Notes: generated by a model from the letters alone, not told the origin. A DNA stretch of 58,544 bases from Natrialbaceae archaeon Tc-Br11_E2g14 (GCA_001564275.1 LKND01000006.1:1-58544); one strand, 5' to 3'. Shown: positions 8,460 through 17,753, numbered from the stretch's first letter. Numbers and translations are program-made.

Positions 8460-10268
8460 TCACTCGCCGTGAATCGACTCCCCGCGATTCAGCCGCGAGG
8501 CGATGGTAAACGTCTGTTCGGCCTCCCGTCGCGTCGGGAAGTGCGCGGCCATGTAGCGGGCCGTTCCGATCAGCGGGGTCCGCCGGGTGCGTTCGTCGAC
8601 CTCGTCTCCCCCCTCGAGCAGGTCGAACTGCTGGAAGGCGGCCTCGACGTTCTGGAGGGTATGGAAGCCGGCGTCCTCACGGAGGAGCCCGTGGCCGAGC
8701 GTCCGTTTCAGTGCGCTGGGTTCGCCCCCACAGTCGAAGTACTCGCCGACGAGCCGTCCCGCCTCGTTGACCTCGCCTTCGGTGTCGAAGGTCGCCAGCA
8801 GATCCTTGCGGACGGCCTCCGGATTCCGTCCAGAGGCGTTATCGCCGGGCTCCGGGATTGGCGTCGGCGGGGTGTTGAGAAACCGATCGAGGTAGACCTT
8901 GAGGGCAACGTCGAACACGCCCCGGTAGAGTTCCACGGCGTCGGTCCGACGCGTACTCTGGTGAACCGCGTTCGCGTAGGTGAACGTGTGATGGACCGTG
9001 TTCCAGTCCGAAAACTCGTTGGCGACGCCGAACTGGGCGACCCGGGTGGCCGCCGCCTGCGCGACGACGTCAGCGAGATCCTCGGTGGTGGCCCCGTGAG
9101 CGATGGCGTTGGCCAACGCGTCGACGATCGCCTCCGGATCGTCGTCGAGGAGCGTGTCCCGAAAGCCGGCAGACGGCTCCCAGGCCCCGTCCACGTCGGC
9201 TCCCGCAACCGCCAGTGACTCGAGCCCGCTCGTCTCGCTTACGTCGCCCCCGTAGACCTCCTCCAGGAGGGCCACGAGATCGATCGGCTGTCGCCATGCG
9301 GAGCGTTCGTCGCTCCGGGCTGCGGTCACCAGGGGGTCGACGAGACTCGCCAGCACGTCGTCGGCGAGCTCCCAGCCGACGTGCTCGAGGCACTCGAAGG
9401 CCGTGTTGGCGAAGTCGAGGACGTGGCCAGTGGACAGATAGGGATGGTCGGTCGCCGCGGCGAAGACGATCTCGGCGACCGCGTCCTCCTCGTAGCCCGC
9501 GGCGACTGCCGTTCGGAGACAGCGCTCGGCGCCGTCGGCGTCCCGAACCTCGACGCAGTCCCGGAACCAGCCCTTGAGGCGATCGAACGGCACCTCGGTA
9601 GTGGAAAACGAGGGTTGGTCGAAATTCGGCGGTTCGCCCGCACAATCGCTGGCGACGTGACGAACCCCCGTGTAGAGCGCCCGCTTGCGATCCTCGGGCT
9701 CGAGGTCCTCGAGGACGTTCGCCATACAGCCGAGGATCGTCGGCCCCGAGGACCACCCCATCTCGCGATACCGGGTGGCGAACTCGAGGGCGGTCGCCAT
9801 CGGCTCCTGGTAGGGAACGTCGGCGTCCTGTAGACCGATCGTCGATTTGGCGATCACGAGTCGGAGGTTCTCCTCGAGACCCGTCTCCAACCGATCGGCC
9901 CAGTGGTCGGCCGGGGCCTGCTCGAGGGGTGGGTCCGGATCGACGTACACCGTCCCGTCGCGGATGTCGGTCGGGTAGGTTCGAACGTCGTCGGCCCAGG
10001 GGTCGAAGGTGTCCCCACAGGAGAGTTCGAACCGGGCGTGGTGCCAGTGACAGGTCAGGATGCCGTCCTCGACGCTGCCCTCCGCGAGCGGAAAGCCCAT
10101 GTGCGGACAGCGGTTGTCCACGGCTCGGACCTCCCCATCGTGGTGAAAGAGCGCGATCGCCGTGCCGTTACGCGAGAGCAGTCGTCGGCCCTCGGCCTCG
10201 AGTTCCTCGAGGGCGACGGCCTCGACGAACCGATCCCCTGCGTGATCGTCCGGTGAATCCGTAGCCAT
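8460..10268 (-). CDS. Rieske [2Fe-2S] protein fused to a large uncharacterised helical domain
   Basis: 602 residues. The first ~120 form a Rieske ferredoxin-type domain: Cys54-x-His56 (CPHMG) and Cys73-x2-His76 (CHWHHARF) would bind a 2Fe-2S cluster. The remaining ~480 residues are mostly helical, with conserved-looking segments (e.g. ATDHPYLSTGHVLDF, FSDWNTVHHTFTYANA, rich in His, Trp and acidic residues), and I do not recognise the fold. They lack the mononuclear-iron motif of ring-hydroxylating oxygenases. No signal peptide is seen, so it is probably cytoplasmic. ATG 10268 is chosen because the Rieske domain starts soon after. It stands alone between convergent and tandem genes. A redox enzyme is likely; the reaction is unknown. 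Confidence 0.78.
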   Translation of the reverse strand: MATDSPDDHAGDRFVEAVALEELEAEGRRLLSRNGTAIALFHHDGEVRAVDNRCPHMGFPLAEGSVEDGILTCHWHHARFELSCGDTFDPWADDVRTYPTDIRDGTVYVDPDPPLEQAPADHWADRLETGLEENLRLVIAKSTIGLQDADVPYQEPMATALEFATRYREMGWSSGPTILGCMANVLEDLEPEDRKRALYTGVRHVASDCAGEPPNFDQPSFSTTEVPFDRLKGWFRDCVEVRDADGAERCLRTAVAAGYEEDAVAEIVFAAATDHPYLSTGHVLDFANTAFECLEHVGWELADDVLASLVDPLVTAARSDERSAWRQPIDLVALLEEVYGGDVSETSGLESLAVAGADVDGAWEPSAGFRDTLLDDDPEAIVDALANAIAHGATTEDLADVVAQAAATRVAQFGVANEFSDWNTVHHTFTYANAVHQSTRRTDAVELYRGVFDVALKVYLDRFLNTPPTPIPEPGDNASGRNPEAVRKDLLATFDTEGEVNEAGRLVGEYFDCGGEPSALKRTLGHGLLREDAGFHTLQNVEAAFQQFDLLEGGDEVDERTRRTPLIGTARYMAAHFPTRREAEQTFTIASRLNRGESIHGE

Positions 10269-10386
10269 GCACGAACGATGCACAGAAAGCAACTTAGACG
10301 TTCGCTGAAATGGGTTTTATCCGAAGGGTGATGGGTACGCTTCCCCGGTCGTCGACCCATCAGCGTCGAGCGCCTCCGCTCGCGGC

Positions 10387-11235
10387 TCACTCCGCGACGT
10401 CCCTCCACGAGCGGGTGGGCTCCCAGCCCAGCCACTCGGTCGCTTTCGCCGTCGAGTAGGCCGACGCATCCCCCTCGACGGCGGCGTTCTCGGGAACGTC
10501 GCCGTAGTGCTCTCGCAAGAGCTCCTCGAGGGGGCGACCGAGGGCGTTGTCCGGCCCGACGCAATTGAACGCCTCGTGGCCGTCGTACTCGCCCTCGAGT
10601 GCGGCTTCGACGAGGTCGACGACGTCGCGAACGTCGACGTACGACCAGTAGTTCCCGGCTCCGGCCTCGAGGTCGCTGACGTACCCCTCGCCGCGACAGG
10701 GGTACTCACCGGGGAACTGTATCCACGACGGTCTGATCGACGCCACGCTGATGCCGTCCCGGCGCGCGACGGTTTTCCCGATCTCCTCCGTGACGACCTT
10801 CGAAAGGCCGTAGGGGTCCTCGGGGCGAAGCGCGTGTGACTCCGTGATCGGCAGTTCGTCGGGGATGGGCGTCAGGTCGGCGAAAAAGAAACCGTACGCC
10901 CCGTCGGAAGAGGCCTGCACGACGTCCGCGCCAACTCGGCCGGCCGCGGTAAGGACGGCGTGTGCGGCGAGGGTGTTGTTTCGGTAGAGATCCACGCCTG
11001 CGTGCGTTCCAGCGACTGGAATAGCGGCCCAGTGGACCACCGCGTCGGGGTCGACCGCGGTGATGACGTCGAACACCGCGCCGGCGTCGGTCAGATTCAG
11101 CGCTCGATAGTCGACCCCATCGATACCCTCGTCCGGTCGTTCGCGGTCGAGTGACGTGACGTCGTGCGCCCTCGCTAGCCGGTCGACGATCCACCGACCC
11201 GAAGCGCCACTGCCACCGGTTACGACGAGTTTCAT
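10387..11235 (-). CDS. NAD-dependent epimerase/dehydratase family protein (extended SDR)
   Basis: 282-residue short-chain dehydrogenase of the extended type. The Rossmann motif TGGSGASG (residues 6-13) binds NAD(P), and the catalytic set Ser110 (QASSDGAYG), Tyr142 and Lys146 (PYGLSK) is present. Family members act on sugar nucleotides or uronates as epimerases, dehydratases or dehydrogenases. The frame is open further upstream, but ATG 11235 (MKLVVTGGSG) places the Rossmann strand at the start as usual. It runs in the same direction as the Trm56 gene, 53 bp downstream. Substrate unknown. Confidence 0.85.
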   Translation of the reverse strand: MKLVVTGGSGASGRWIVDRLARAHDVTSLDRERPDEGIDGVDYRALNLTDAGAVFDVITAVDPDAVVHWAAIPVAGTHAGVDLYRNNTLAAHAVLTAAGRVGADVVQASSDGAYGFFFADLTPIPDELPITESHALRPEDPYGLSKVVTEEIGKTVARRDGISVASIRPSWIQFPGEYPCRGEGYVSDLEAGAGNYWSYVDVRDVVDLVEAALEGEYDGHEAFNCVGPDNALGRPLEELLREHYGDVPENAAVEGDASAYSTAKATEWLGWEPTRSWRDVAE

Positions 11236-11288
11236 ACCACGACGAGGGCTACCGCGAGCCAAAAGGTATCGATTCCCGGTCCCGAGCG

Positions 11289-11837
11289 CTACTCCTCGTC
11301 TGCCGGAACGACCCGCTTTCCCGTCTCCATCGGCACCACTCGCTGGTCGGCATCGACCCACTCTCGCTCGAGTTCGGCCCCCTGGAAGAGCCGGTCCAGA
11401 AAGACGGCCAGACCGGCCACCTCGGAGTGGGGCTGGTTCGTGACGCCGACGTTCCAGTCGGCCGCCTCGTAGATATCGAACGGGACTTTCTCCGCGCCGA
11501 CGACGATCAGGAGTGGCTGGTCGGCCTCGAGGACGGCCTCGTGAATCTCGTCCTCGATGTCCTGGACGCACTCGCCGTACATCGTCAGGTGAACGACTAC
11601 GCCGTCCCAGTCGCGGACCACACCGCGTGGCGACGCGGTGAGCTCGACGCCAAAGGGGCCGCCGAAGCGGTCGGTGATATCCTCAACGGTCTCGAGGGAC
11701 TGCCCCGCGTTGTCGGGAAAGAGCACGCGGTCGGCTCCCAGCGCCCGCGCGGTCAACCCGACGTGGGTCGTCATCCGCTCGTCGCGGCCCGGGCGATGGC
11801 CCAGGCGGAGGACGACGATCTCGGGAGTCTGCTGCAT
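11289..11837 (-). CDS. trm56: tRNA (cytidine(56)-2'-O)-methyltransferase
   Basis: 182-residue SPOUT-class RNA methyltransferase of the archaeal Trm56 family, which methylates the 2'-OH of C56 in the tRNA T-loop using S-adenosylmethionine. Diagnostic segments are VVLRLGHRPGRDERMTTHVGLTARALGAD at the N-terminus, HLTMYGE, LLIVVGAEKVP and the deep-knot region DWNVGVTNQPHSEVAGLAVFLDR. Length and order match the family. ATG 11837 opens the protein directly at the first conserved strand. Its neighbours are not functionally linked. Confidence 0.92.
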   Translation of the reverse strand: MQQTPEIVVLRLGHRPGRDERMTTHVGLTARALGADRVLFPDNAGQSLETVEDITDRFGGPFGVELTASPRGVVRDWDGVVVHLTMYGECVQDIEDEIHEAVLEADQPLLIVVGAEKVPFDIYEAADWNVGVTNQPHSEVAGLAVFLDRLFQGAELEREWVDADQRVVPMETGKRVVPADEE

Positions 11838-12003
11838 ACCTCGAGGGAAGCGAGGCGTGCGTTAGGGGGTTTCGCTTTCGTCCCTCCGAGAGGCCTGGAC
11901 CGTTTTCGAGGCCAAGAGGTGTGTATCGGTCACCGTGAACGCCATACGTCCCGAGCCGAGCACCCGCGCGAGCGGCCCTCCCGCGTTCCGGGCGAGTCCC
12001 CGA

Positions 12004-13104
12004 TCACGGCGAGAGCATCGCCTTCAGGTGCTCTATACTCACCACGGACGTCGGTCGATCCATGTGGACGCCGATCTCGCCGGCGGTCGCCGCCAATCCC
12101 ATCCGTTGGACGGGTTCAGGCAGCGAGTAGGCCCGCCTGAGCCAGTGACCCAGTTCGATCTCGCGGGCGAGGTCCTCACGCCAGGCCCGCTCGTAGGCGT
12201 CGAGCGTCCGGGGGTCGTCCGGGTCGATCGTCTCGACGGCGTGATCGGCCGCAGTCATCCCGTAGAGGATCCCCCCGCCGGTGAACGGCTTGGTCTGGGC
12301 AGCGGCGTCCCCGATGAGGAAACCCCGGTGGCCGGTGACGCGATCCGGCGGACCGATCGGAATCAGGCCAGAGCACCGATGGGAGACGTCGACCTCGTAG
12401 CCGTCGATCAGATCGGCGAAGTGCTGGTTCACCTCGACGCCCGGTGGGGCGGCCAGCCCGTACTCGACGCCGGCTTCGTGACGGGGGATGCGCCAGGCGA
12501 AGAATTTCGGAGCCGTGAGGTGGACGTCGACGAAATCGCTGTCGTCGGGTTCCTCGGAGAAAGCCAACACGCCGTGGAGTAGTTCACCGGGATCGGCCAG
12601 GTCGAGGGCATCCCGGACGCGCGATCGCGGGCCGTCACAGCCGGCGATCAGCCGCGCCTCGTGGGTCTCGACACCGTTCGGGCCGCTGGCGGTGACCACG
12701 ACGCGATCCGGGCACTCGTCGACGTCGGTGACGGTGTACCCCTCCCGGACACTGGCCCCGGCTTCCCGAGCCAGGTCGGCGAGGTGGCGATCGAGCCCCA
12801 CGCGGTCGATGACGTTCGAGACGACTTCGCGCTTGTAGAAGGGGTAGGTGTCGCGGTGGCTCGCGTCGGCGTCGTGGGGGCCCCCGACGTGGAATCGCGC
12901 CCCGTAAATCTCGTTCTGAAAGAGCGCCTCGCGGGCCCCCTCGCCGGTGTACGCCCAGATGTCGGTGCTGACGTGGCCCGAGCAGGCGAGCGGGGTCCCG
13001 ATCTCGCCTTGCTCGAGGGCGAGGACGTCGTAGCCGGCGTCGGCCGCACCGCGTGCGAACCGGGCACCGGCTGGACCGACGCCCACGACGACGAAATCGT
13101 ACAT
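12004..13104 (-). CDS. Geranylgeranyl reductase family FAD-dependent oxidoreductase
   Basis: 366-residue flavoprotein of the geranylgeranyl/digeranylgeranylglycerophospholipid reductase family, which saturates isoprenoid double bonds of archaeal lipids, quinone side chains or related molecules. Visible motifs: N-terminal FAD site VVGVGPAGARFA (G8, G10, G13), the substrate-loop ACSGHVS, and GDAAAQTKPFTGGGI, the second FAD contact. ATG 13104 is chosen because it opens with the FAD strand; an A/T box (CCTAAATA at 13127-13134 on the plus strand) lies about 26 bp ahead, fitting a leaderless mRNA. It is divergent from the photolyase. Which isoprenoid it reduces is unresolved. Confidence 0.87.
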   Translation of the reverse strand: MYDFVVVGVGPAGARFARGAADAGYDVLALEQGEIGTPLACSGHVSTDIWAYTGEGAREALFQNEIYGARFHVGGPHDADASHRDTYPFYKREVVSNVIDRVGLDRHLADLAREAGASVREGYTVTDVDECPDRVVVTASGPNGVETHEARLIAGCDGPRSRVRDALDLADPGELLHGVLAFSEEPDDSDFVDVHLTAPKFFAWRIPRHEAGVEYGLAAPPGVEVNQHFADLIDGYEVDVSHRCSGLIPIGPPDRVTGHRGFLIGDAAAQTKPFTGGGILYGMTAADHAVETIDPDDPRTLDAYERAWREDLAREIELGHWLRRAYSLPEPVQRMGLAATAGEIGVHMDRPTSVVSIEHLKAMLSP

Positions 13105-13236
13105 ACCCCGAAGTATGGACGCGGGCCTAAATAGCTTCTCGAGCGTGCTCGAGGCGCACCTGCCGACGGGGGACAGCCCGCCGGAGCCAAACTGGTAGGG
13201 GAACACAGCCAAACCGCAGTGGCCGCGAGTGTAGCC

Positions 13237-14682
13237 ATGGACATCTACTGGCATCGCCGGGACCACCGAACCGTCGACGTCCGGGGGCTGGCGGGCGAGG
13301 CACGCCTCCTCCCCGTCTACGTCGTCGATCCGGCGGTCGTCGAGACGCTGGGGACCCGACAGCGGGCGTTCGTGCACCGGGCCCTCGAGTCACTGCGGGC
13401 ACGCTATCGCGAACTGGGAACCGACCTCGTGGTCCGCCACGGGGAGGCAGCCGCAGTGCTCGAGGGGCTCACGGCTGAGACCGGTGCCGAGTGCGTGCGA
13501 TACGCCGAGGGGTACACCCCCGCGCGACGCGTCCAACAAGCGCGGGTGGACGACCGTCTCGAAACGCGCCGATTCGTGGACACCGTCCTCGTCGATCCCG
13601 CCTCCTTGATGGGCGGTGACCTCGACGTCGCAAGGGAGAACAGCACGACCAGGGGCGACTCGGGCGCGGAAATCTCGAGTTACGACACCTACAGCCAGTT
13701 CTACCGGGCCTGGCAGCGCGAGCCCAAACCCGATCCGGTGGCCGAACCGAACGCCGATCGCCTCGTCTCGGTCGAACGACTCGACGACCACGAGTCCACC
13801 GCACTCCCGTTCGCCGACGTCGACCCCAGCATCTCGTTGCCCGAAGCGTCCCAGGGGGCCGCCCGCGAACGCCTCGAGGCGTTCTGTGACCGGGGGCTCG
13901 ATTCCTACGGCGACACGCGTGACGACCTCGCGGCCGCGGTCGACAACCCGACGCAGGCCGTCTCACGGCTCTCCCCGTACCTCGCGGTCGGGCTGGTGGG
14001 CATCCGCGAGCTGTGGCAGGCCGTGGCCACACGGTACGTCGAGGCCACGGGGGACGTCGAGCGTAACGTCGAATCCTACGGCTCTGAGATCGCCTGGCGG
14101 GAGTGGGCCTACCACCAGCTGTCCGTTCACCCCCAACTCGCAACCGAGGACTACGACCCGCTCCCGAACGAGATCGAGTGGCGGGATGCACCCGCGGATC
14201 TCGCGGCCTGGAAACGCGGCGAGACCGGATTTCCACTCGTCGACGCCGGGATGGCACAGCTCGAGGCCGAGGGCTACATCCACAACCGGCCGCGACAGGT
14301 GGTCGCGAGTTTCCTCACGAAACACCTCCTGATCGACTGGCGGGCGGGCGAACGCCACTTCCGGGATCGGCTCATCGACTACGACCCCGCGACCAATCCG
14401 GCCAGCTGGCAGTGGATCGCCTCCACGGGGACCGATTCCGTCGACAACCGCATTTTCGATCCCGTGAGCCAATTCGAAAAGTACGACCCGGACGGCCGGT
14501 TCGTACGGGCGTACGTTCCCCAACTGGCCGACGTGCCGGCCGAGGTGCTCGCCAAGTGGCCGACGCTCGAGGCGACAACACGAGACGAGTACGCGCCGTC
14601 GTACCCGGATCCAATCGTCGACCGCAACGAGGGGTTCAGGCGGGCGAAGGCGGTGTTCGGGGCGGCTCTCGGCGAACAGTAG
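13237..14682 (+). CDS. phr: Deoxyribodipyrimidine photolyase (cryptochrome/photolyase family)
   Basis: 481-residue light-driven DNA repair enzyme that splits cyclobutane pyrimidine dimers using FAD. The N-terminal alpha/beta antenna domain starts MDIYWHRRDHR. The C-terminal FAD domain carries the family signatures near NRPRQVVASFLTKHLLIDWR, NPASWQWIASTGTDS and NRIFDPVSQFEKYDPDG. ATG 13237 is preferred over GTG 13219 because the usual family start is the DIYWHRRD strand. The gene is divergent from the geranylgeranyl reductase and convergent with the dephospho-CoA kinase gene. Photorepair is expected in sun-exposed haloarchaea. Confidence 0.93.
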   Translation: MDIYWHRRDHRTVDVRGLAGEARLLPVYVVDPAVVETLGTRQRAFVHRALESLRARYRELGTDLVVRHGEAAAVLEGLTAETGAECVRYAEGYTPARRVQQARVDDRLETRRFVDTVLVDPASLMGGDLDVARENSTTRGDSGAEISSYDTYSQFYRAWQREPKPDPVAEPNADRLVSVERLDDHESTALPFADVDPSISLPEASQGAARERLEAFCDRGLDSYGDTRDDLAAAVDNPTQAVSRLSPYLAVGLVGIRELWQAVATRYVEATGDVERNVESYGSEIAWREWAYHQLSVHPQLATEDYDPLPNEIEWRDAPADLAAWKRGETGFPLVDAGMAQLEAEGYIHNRPRQVVASFLTKHLLIDWRAGERHFRDRLIDYDPATNPASWQWIASTGTDSVDNRIFDPVSQFEKYDPDGRFVRAYVPQLADVPAEVLAKWPTLEATTRDEYAPSYPDPIVDRNEGFRRAKAVFGAALGEQ

Positions 14683-14716
14683 GCTCGAAATCGGGGTCTC
14701 GAGGAACGCCAGCGCC

Positions 14717-15295
14717 CTACCGCTCGAGGAGCGCCAGCGCCCGAGCCGTCTCGCCCTCGAACCGCTCGAGCAGATCGCGCGCCCTCGCGCGAACGGATTC
14801 GTCGACGACGACGTGGACCATGCCGACATCCGGCTGCCCGTAGACGACGCTCGCGCCGGCGGGAGCGACGAGCAGTGCCGGGAGCACGGCCAGATCCTCT
14901 TCCCCGTCGACCACGACCGTGATCGGTTCCGCACGCTCGTGGGCCGCCACCAACGCCTCGAGGATGGACTCGGTCAGGGTGGCCGGTGGGTTGGTTGCCC
15001 GGAGCATCGTCGCGTCATCTTCGAGGACGACGCGCTCGACATCCTCGTCGACCGCCGTCCGCTTCGTCCGTCCGTCGACCATTGCAACGTCCGGTCGCCG
15101 GCCGGCCTGTAAGAAGTGGTAAGTGACGACGTCACCGATGGCGAACAGGGGGCCATCGACGGCCTCGAGCAACACCTCGGCGTCGGTCTCGATCGGGCCG
15201 AGTGGCTCCTTGAGTTCGTGGCGTACGGAATCGGGAAGCCGACACAGCGGCTGTTGGTCGTCGGCGGTGTCGGCCCTGTCGTCGCCTCGAGTCAC
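14717..15295 (-). CDS. GTP-dependent dephospho-CoA kinase (DUF359 family)
   Basis: 192-residue member of the archaeal DUF359 family, shown in Thermococcus to phosphorylate dephospho-CoA with GTP, the last step of coenzyme A synthesis. Family blocks are visible: LKEPLGP, AIGDVVTYHFL, MVDGRTKR, ATNPPATLTESI, VVDGEEDLAVLPALL and VVYGQPDVGMV. The frame begins with GTG 15295, 10 bp after the Spt4 gene stop, so it is probably the last gene of the aIF2-gamma/PIN/Rpo7/Spt4 operon. No nearer ATG would preserve the conserved N-terminus. Confidence 0.9.
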   Translation of the reverse strand: MTRGDDRADTADDQQPLCRLPDSVRHELKEPLGPIETDAEVLLEAVDGPLFAIGDVVTYHFLQAGRRPDVAMVDGRTKRTAVDEDVERVVLEDDATMLRATNPPATLTESILEALVAAHERAEPITVVVDGEEDLAVLPALLVAPAGASVVYGQPDVGMVHVVVDESVRARARDLLERFEGETARALALLER

Positions 15296-15305
15296 TGGTT
15301 CCCCC

Positions 15306-15503
15306 CTATCTGACTTTCAGGGCGTACGAGCCCGGTTCGGTCACCTGCATCTCCGTGGCGATGTCGCTCTCTTCGGGATGGGCGATCGTGACGTACCCCG
15401 CCCAGTCCTCGGTGAGCGAGGACGACGCACACATGTTACAGGTCGTCTCGTCGGCGTGGTTGATCGCGTGACACTCCCGACAGGCGAGGCGGTTCGAGGC
15501 CAT
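15306..15503 (-). CDS. spt4: Transcription elongation factor Spt4 (RpoE'')
   Basis: 65-residue zinc-ribbon protein that pairs with Spt5 to promote processive transcription. Two Cys pairs (ACREC and CNMC) bind zinc, and the C-terminal half (DWAGYVTIAHPEES, then GSYALKVR) matches archaeal Spt4. ATG 15503 is chosen, 2 bp after the Rpo7 stop; GTG 15509 is possible but would overlap Rpo7. Tight spacing shows it is translated with Rpo7. Confidence 0.93.
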   Translation of the reverse strand: MASNRLACRECHAINHADETTCNMCASSSLTEDWAGYVTIAHPEESDIATEMQVTEPGSYALKVR

Positions 15504-15505
15504 CG

Positions 15506-16078
15506 TCACTCACCTGCAGTGACTTCTTCGCGACCCCGGTGTTCGGCATCGAGCCACCCGTGTTTGCCGAGCCCTGGCTGTTTGGCCGTTAGGCCGATCT
15601 TGGAGTCCCGTGGGTTGCGCTCGTCGATGCTCTTCGTGACGATGCGGGCCCGGACAGCGTCGTCGACGCCGATGGCCTTGTCCGACTCGCCCGATGCCAG
15701 CCGCTGGTTCTCCCGGTCGTAGGCGAGATACTCATCCGAGATCTGAGAGACGTGGAGCAGGCCGTCGACGGGACCGATTCCGACGAATGCACCGAATTCG
15801 ACGACCTCGACGATCGTGCCGTCGACGACCTCCTGCATCTGGGGGTCGAACGTCAACGCGTTGAACTCCGCCTCGTAATAAACGCCCGGCCGGTTCGGCA
15901 GGACCGTCCCCTCACCGATGTCTTTGACGTCGGTGATGGAGACGACGCTACCGACTTCTTCGTCCATTCGCCCCTCGAGTTTGTCCTGAAGCAATCGCTT
16001 CACCAGGTTCGGCGTGACGTCGCCGAGCTCCTCGGGGGGCACCTCTACCGTATCTTTAAGTCTGACCCGTTTGTACAT
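15506..16078 (-). CDS. rpo7: DNA-directed RNA polymerase subunit Rpo7 (RpoE')
   Basis: 190-residue RNA polymerase stalk subunit. The N-terminal RNP-like domain (MYKRVRLKDTVEVPPEELG) is followed by an S1 RNA-binding domain from about residue 82 (VDGTIVEVVEFGAFVGIGPV, then DGLLHVSQIS). With Rpo4 it forms the stalk that binds nascent RNA and helps open the promoter. The start at 16078 directly abuts the stop of the PIN gene, without spacer. The C-terminus is acidic and slightly extended. Confidence 0.95.
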   Translation of the reverse strand: MYKRVRLKDTVEVPPEELGDVTPNLVKRLLQDKLEGRMDEEVGSVVSITDVKDIGEGTVLPNRPGVYYEAEFNALTFDPQMQEVVDGTIVEVVEFGAFVGIGPVDGLLHVSQISDEYLAYDRENQRLASGESDKAIGVDDAVRARIVTKSIDERNPRDSKIGLTAKQPGLGKHGWLDAEHRGREEVTAGE

Positions 16079-16471
16079 CTATGGTTGCGTTATCGCTAAC
16101 TTGTTGCTCCCGCGTAATGCAATTACCGGTATCCCTGCCGCGAGGACCCGGTCGCGCAGCGCGAGGTCGTTCGTGACGACGTAGTCGACGACGCCCTCGC
16201 GAGCGAGTTCGACCAGCGCGTCGTCGGCATACGATTCCTCCGTGTCGACCACGAGACAGCGGTCGGTCGCCAGGTCGTGGCCGACCGACGCCGCCGTTCC
16301 CTCCTCGCCGCCAGTCTCGGCGAGCCGACGCAACTCCTCGATGACGGCCTGTGGCGTCGTCGGCTCGTACCCCTGTAAGAGGCGCTCGAGTTCGTCGAAC
16401 AGCCGCACGTCGAGTTCGACCGGCATCATCAGGGCGCTCGTGTCGAGAGCGACGGTCGCAACGGATCCCAT
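16079..16471 (-). CDS. PIN-domain protein, Fcf1/Utp24-like (probable rRNA-processing nuclease)
   Basis: 130-residue PIN-domain protein. Acidic metal-binding residues typical of PIN nucleases are seen: Asp10 in VALDTSALM, a central DTEESYADDALVELA, and VVTNDLALRDRVL. The archaeal proteins encoded at this position next to aIF2-gamma are related to eukaryotic Fcf1/Utp24, which cleaves pre-rRNA. It lies 1 bp after the aIF2-gamma stop and abuts Rpo7, consistent with co-expression of translation and transcription factors. Nuclease activity is inferred from the family. Confidence 0.87.
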   Translation of the reverse strand: MGSVATVALDTSALMMPVELDVRLFDELERLLQGYEPTTPQAVIEELRRLAETGGEEGTAASVGHDLATDRCLVVDTEESYADDALVELAREGVVDYVVTNDLALRDRVLAAGIPVIALRGSNKLAITQP

Positions 16472-16472
16472 A

Positions 16473-17705
16473 CTAGCCGTCGAGCGTGCCGAGGCCGATC
16501 AGTCGCCACCGTGCGCCGATGCGGCGGTTGATGGCGATCTTCGCACCTGGTTCGGCACAGACCGGTCGTTGCAGGTTCACCTCACACTCGCCGTCTCGGG
16601 CGCTGGTGACCGCGCCGACGGTCGTCGAAGTCCCGACGGTCATCATCAGGGGTTCGCCAGTGCTGATCGGATCGATCGTGTTCTCACCCTCGGCGCCGAC
16701 GACCCGCTCGAGCAGGTCGACGCGCATGGTGAACTGCTCCCACGTGGGTGGCAGCGAGCCCGGGGGGCCGGCGATCCGGCCAGCCAGGGCGTCTCCCTTC
16801 GTGAGCGAGGGATCGAGGCCGGTGCCGACACCGAGCAACCCACCCGGTGTCACCGTCTCGACCGACTTCCCGCCCGCCTGCAGCGAGCGAACCGTCGTTT
16901 CGATCGGAACGTACGTCGACTGGCCGCCCTCCTCGACCTGTCGGCCGGGACGGACCTCGAGATCGTCGCCAACCTCGAGTTCCCCGGCGACGAGGCTACC
17001 CCCGAGGACGCCACCGGTGAGGTTCTCGTGGGTGGTGCCGGGTTTGTTGATGTCGAAACTCCGGGCAACGTGCATCCGTGGGTCGGTGTCCGGATCGCGA
17101 TCGGGGGTCGGGATCTCGGCTTCGATCGCCCCGATGAGGTAGTCGATGTTGACCTCCTGGCCCGCCGAAATCGGCACGACAGGAGCGTCCTCGGCGACGG
17201 TACCCTGGACGAAGTCCTGGATCTGCTCGTAGTTGCGTCGGGCCGTCTCGCCGTCGACCAGGTCGACCTTGTTCTGGGCGATGACGATGTTCTCGATCCC
17301 GATGATATCCAGCGCCATCAGGTGCTCTTCGGTCTGGGGCTGAGGTACCGGCTCCGACGCCGAGATGACCAGCACTGCGCCGTCCATGAGCGACGCACCA
17401 GACAACATCGTCGCCATCAGGGTCTCGTGCCCCGGGGCGTCGACGAACGACACGGTCCGCACGGGCTCGCTTTCGGAGCCGTCCGGACACTCCTCCTCGA
17501 CGGTGAAACAGTCGGGCTCGTCGACGTCGGGACAGCGACGGAACGTCGCGTCCGCATACCCCAGCCTGATGGAGATGCCGCGTTTCATCTCCTCAGAGTG
17601 CTGGTCGGTCCAGGACCCGCTCAGTGCCTGCACGAGCGTGGTCTTCCCGTGGTCGACGTGACCGACGAGGCCGATGTTCACCTGCGGTTGTCCATTTCCT
17701 GCCAT
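16473..17705 (-). CDS. eif2g: Translation initiation factor aIF2 subunit gamma
   Basis: 410-residue GTPase that delivers initiator Met-tRNA to the small ribosomal subunit. G-domain motifs are clear: G1 GHVDHGKTT (residues 15-23), G3 DAPGH, G4 NKVD. A Cys-containing insert (CPDVDEPDC...EEECPDG) corresponds to the zinc knuckle of aIF2-gamma. Two beta-barrel domains follow, ending in [14 protein letters not shown] 17705 is the first and usual start. This is the first gene of a five-gene minus-strand operon. Upstream lies a nested repeat element (17818-17984). Confidence 0.96.
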   Translation of the reverse strand: MAGNGQPQVNIGLVGHVDHGKTTLVQALSGSWTDQHSEEMKRGISIRLGYADATFRRCPDVDEPDCFTVEEECPDGSESEPVRTVSFVDAPGHETLMATMLSGASLMDGAVLVISASEPVPQPQTEEHLMALDIIGIENIVIAQNKVDLVDGETARRNYEQIQDFVQGTVAEDAPVVPISAGQEVNIDYLIGAIEAEIPTPDRDPDTDPRMHVARSFDINKPGTTHENLTGGVLGGSLVAGELEVGDDLEVRPGRQVEEGGQSTYVPIETTVRSLQAGGKSVETVTPGGLLGVGTGLDPSLTKGDALAGRIAGPPGSLPPTWEQFTMRVDLLERVVGAEGENTIDPISTGEPLMMTVGTSTTVGAVTSARDGECEVNLQRPVCAEPGAKIAINRRIGARWRLIGLGTLDG

Positions 17706-17744
17706 AAGACGGTCAGTAATTGTACTAGGGCTTCCGTGCTGTGC

Positions 17745-17753
17745 CTGATAAAC
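17745..17753 (-). promoter_or_regulatory. Probable TATA box of the aIF2-gamma operon
   Basis: Read on the minus strand this is GGTTTATCA, close to the haloarchaeal box A, about 40-48 bp before the ATG at 17705. Transcription would start near 17720, leaving a short leader of roughly 15-20 nt. Confidence 0.5.
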
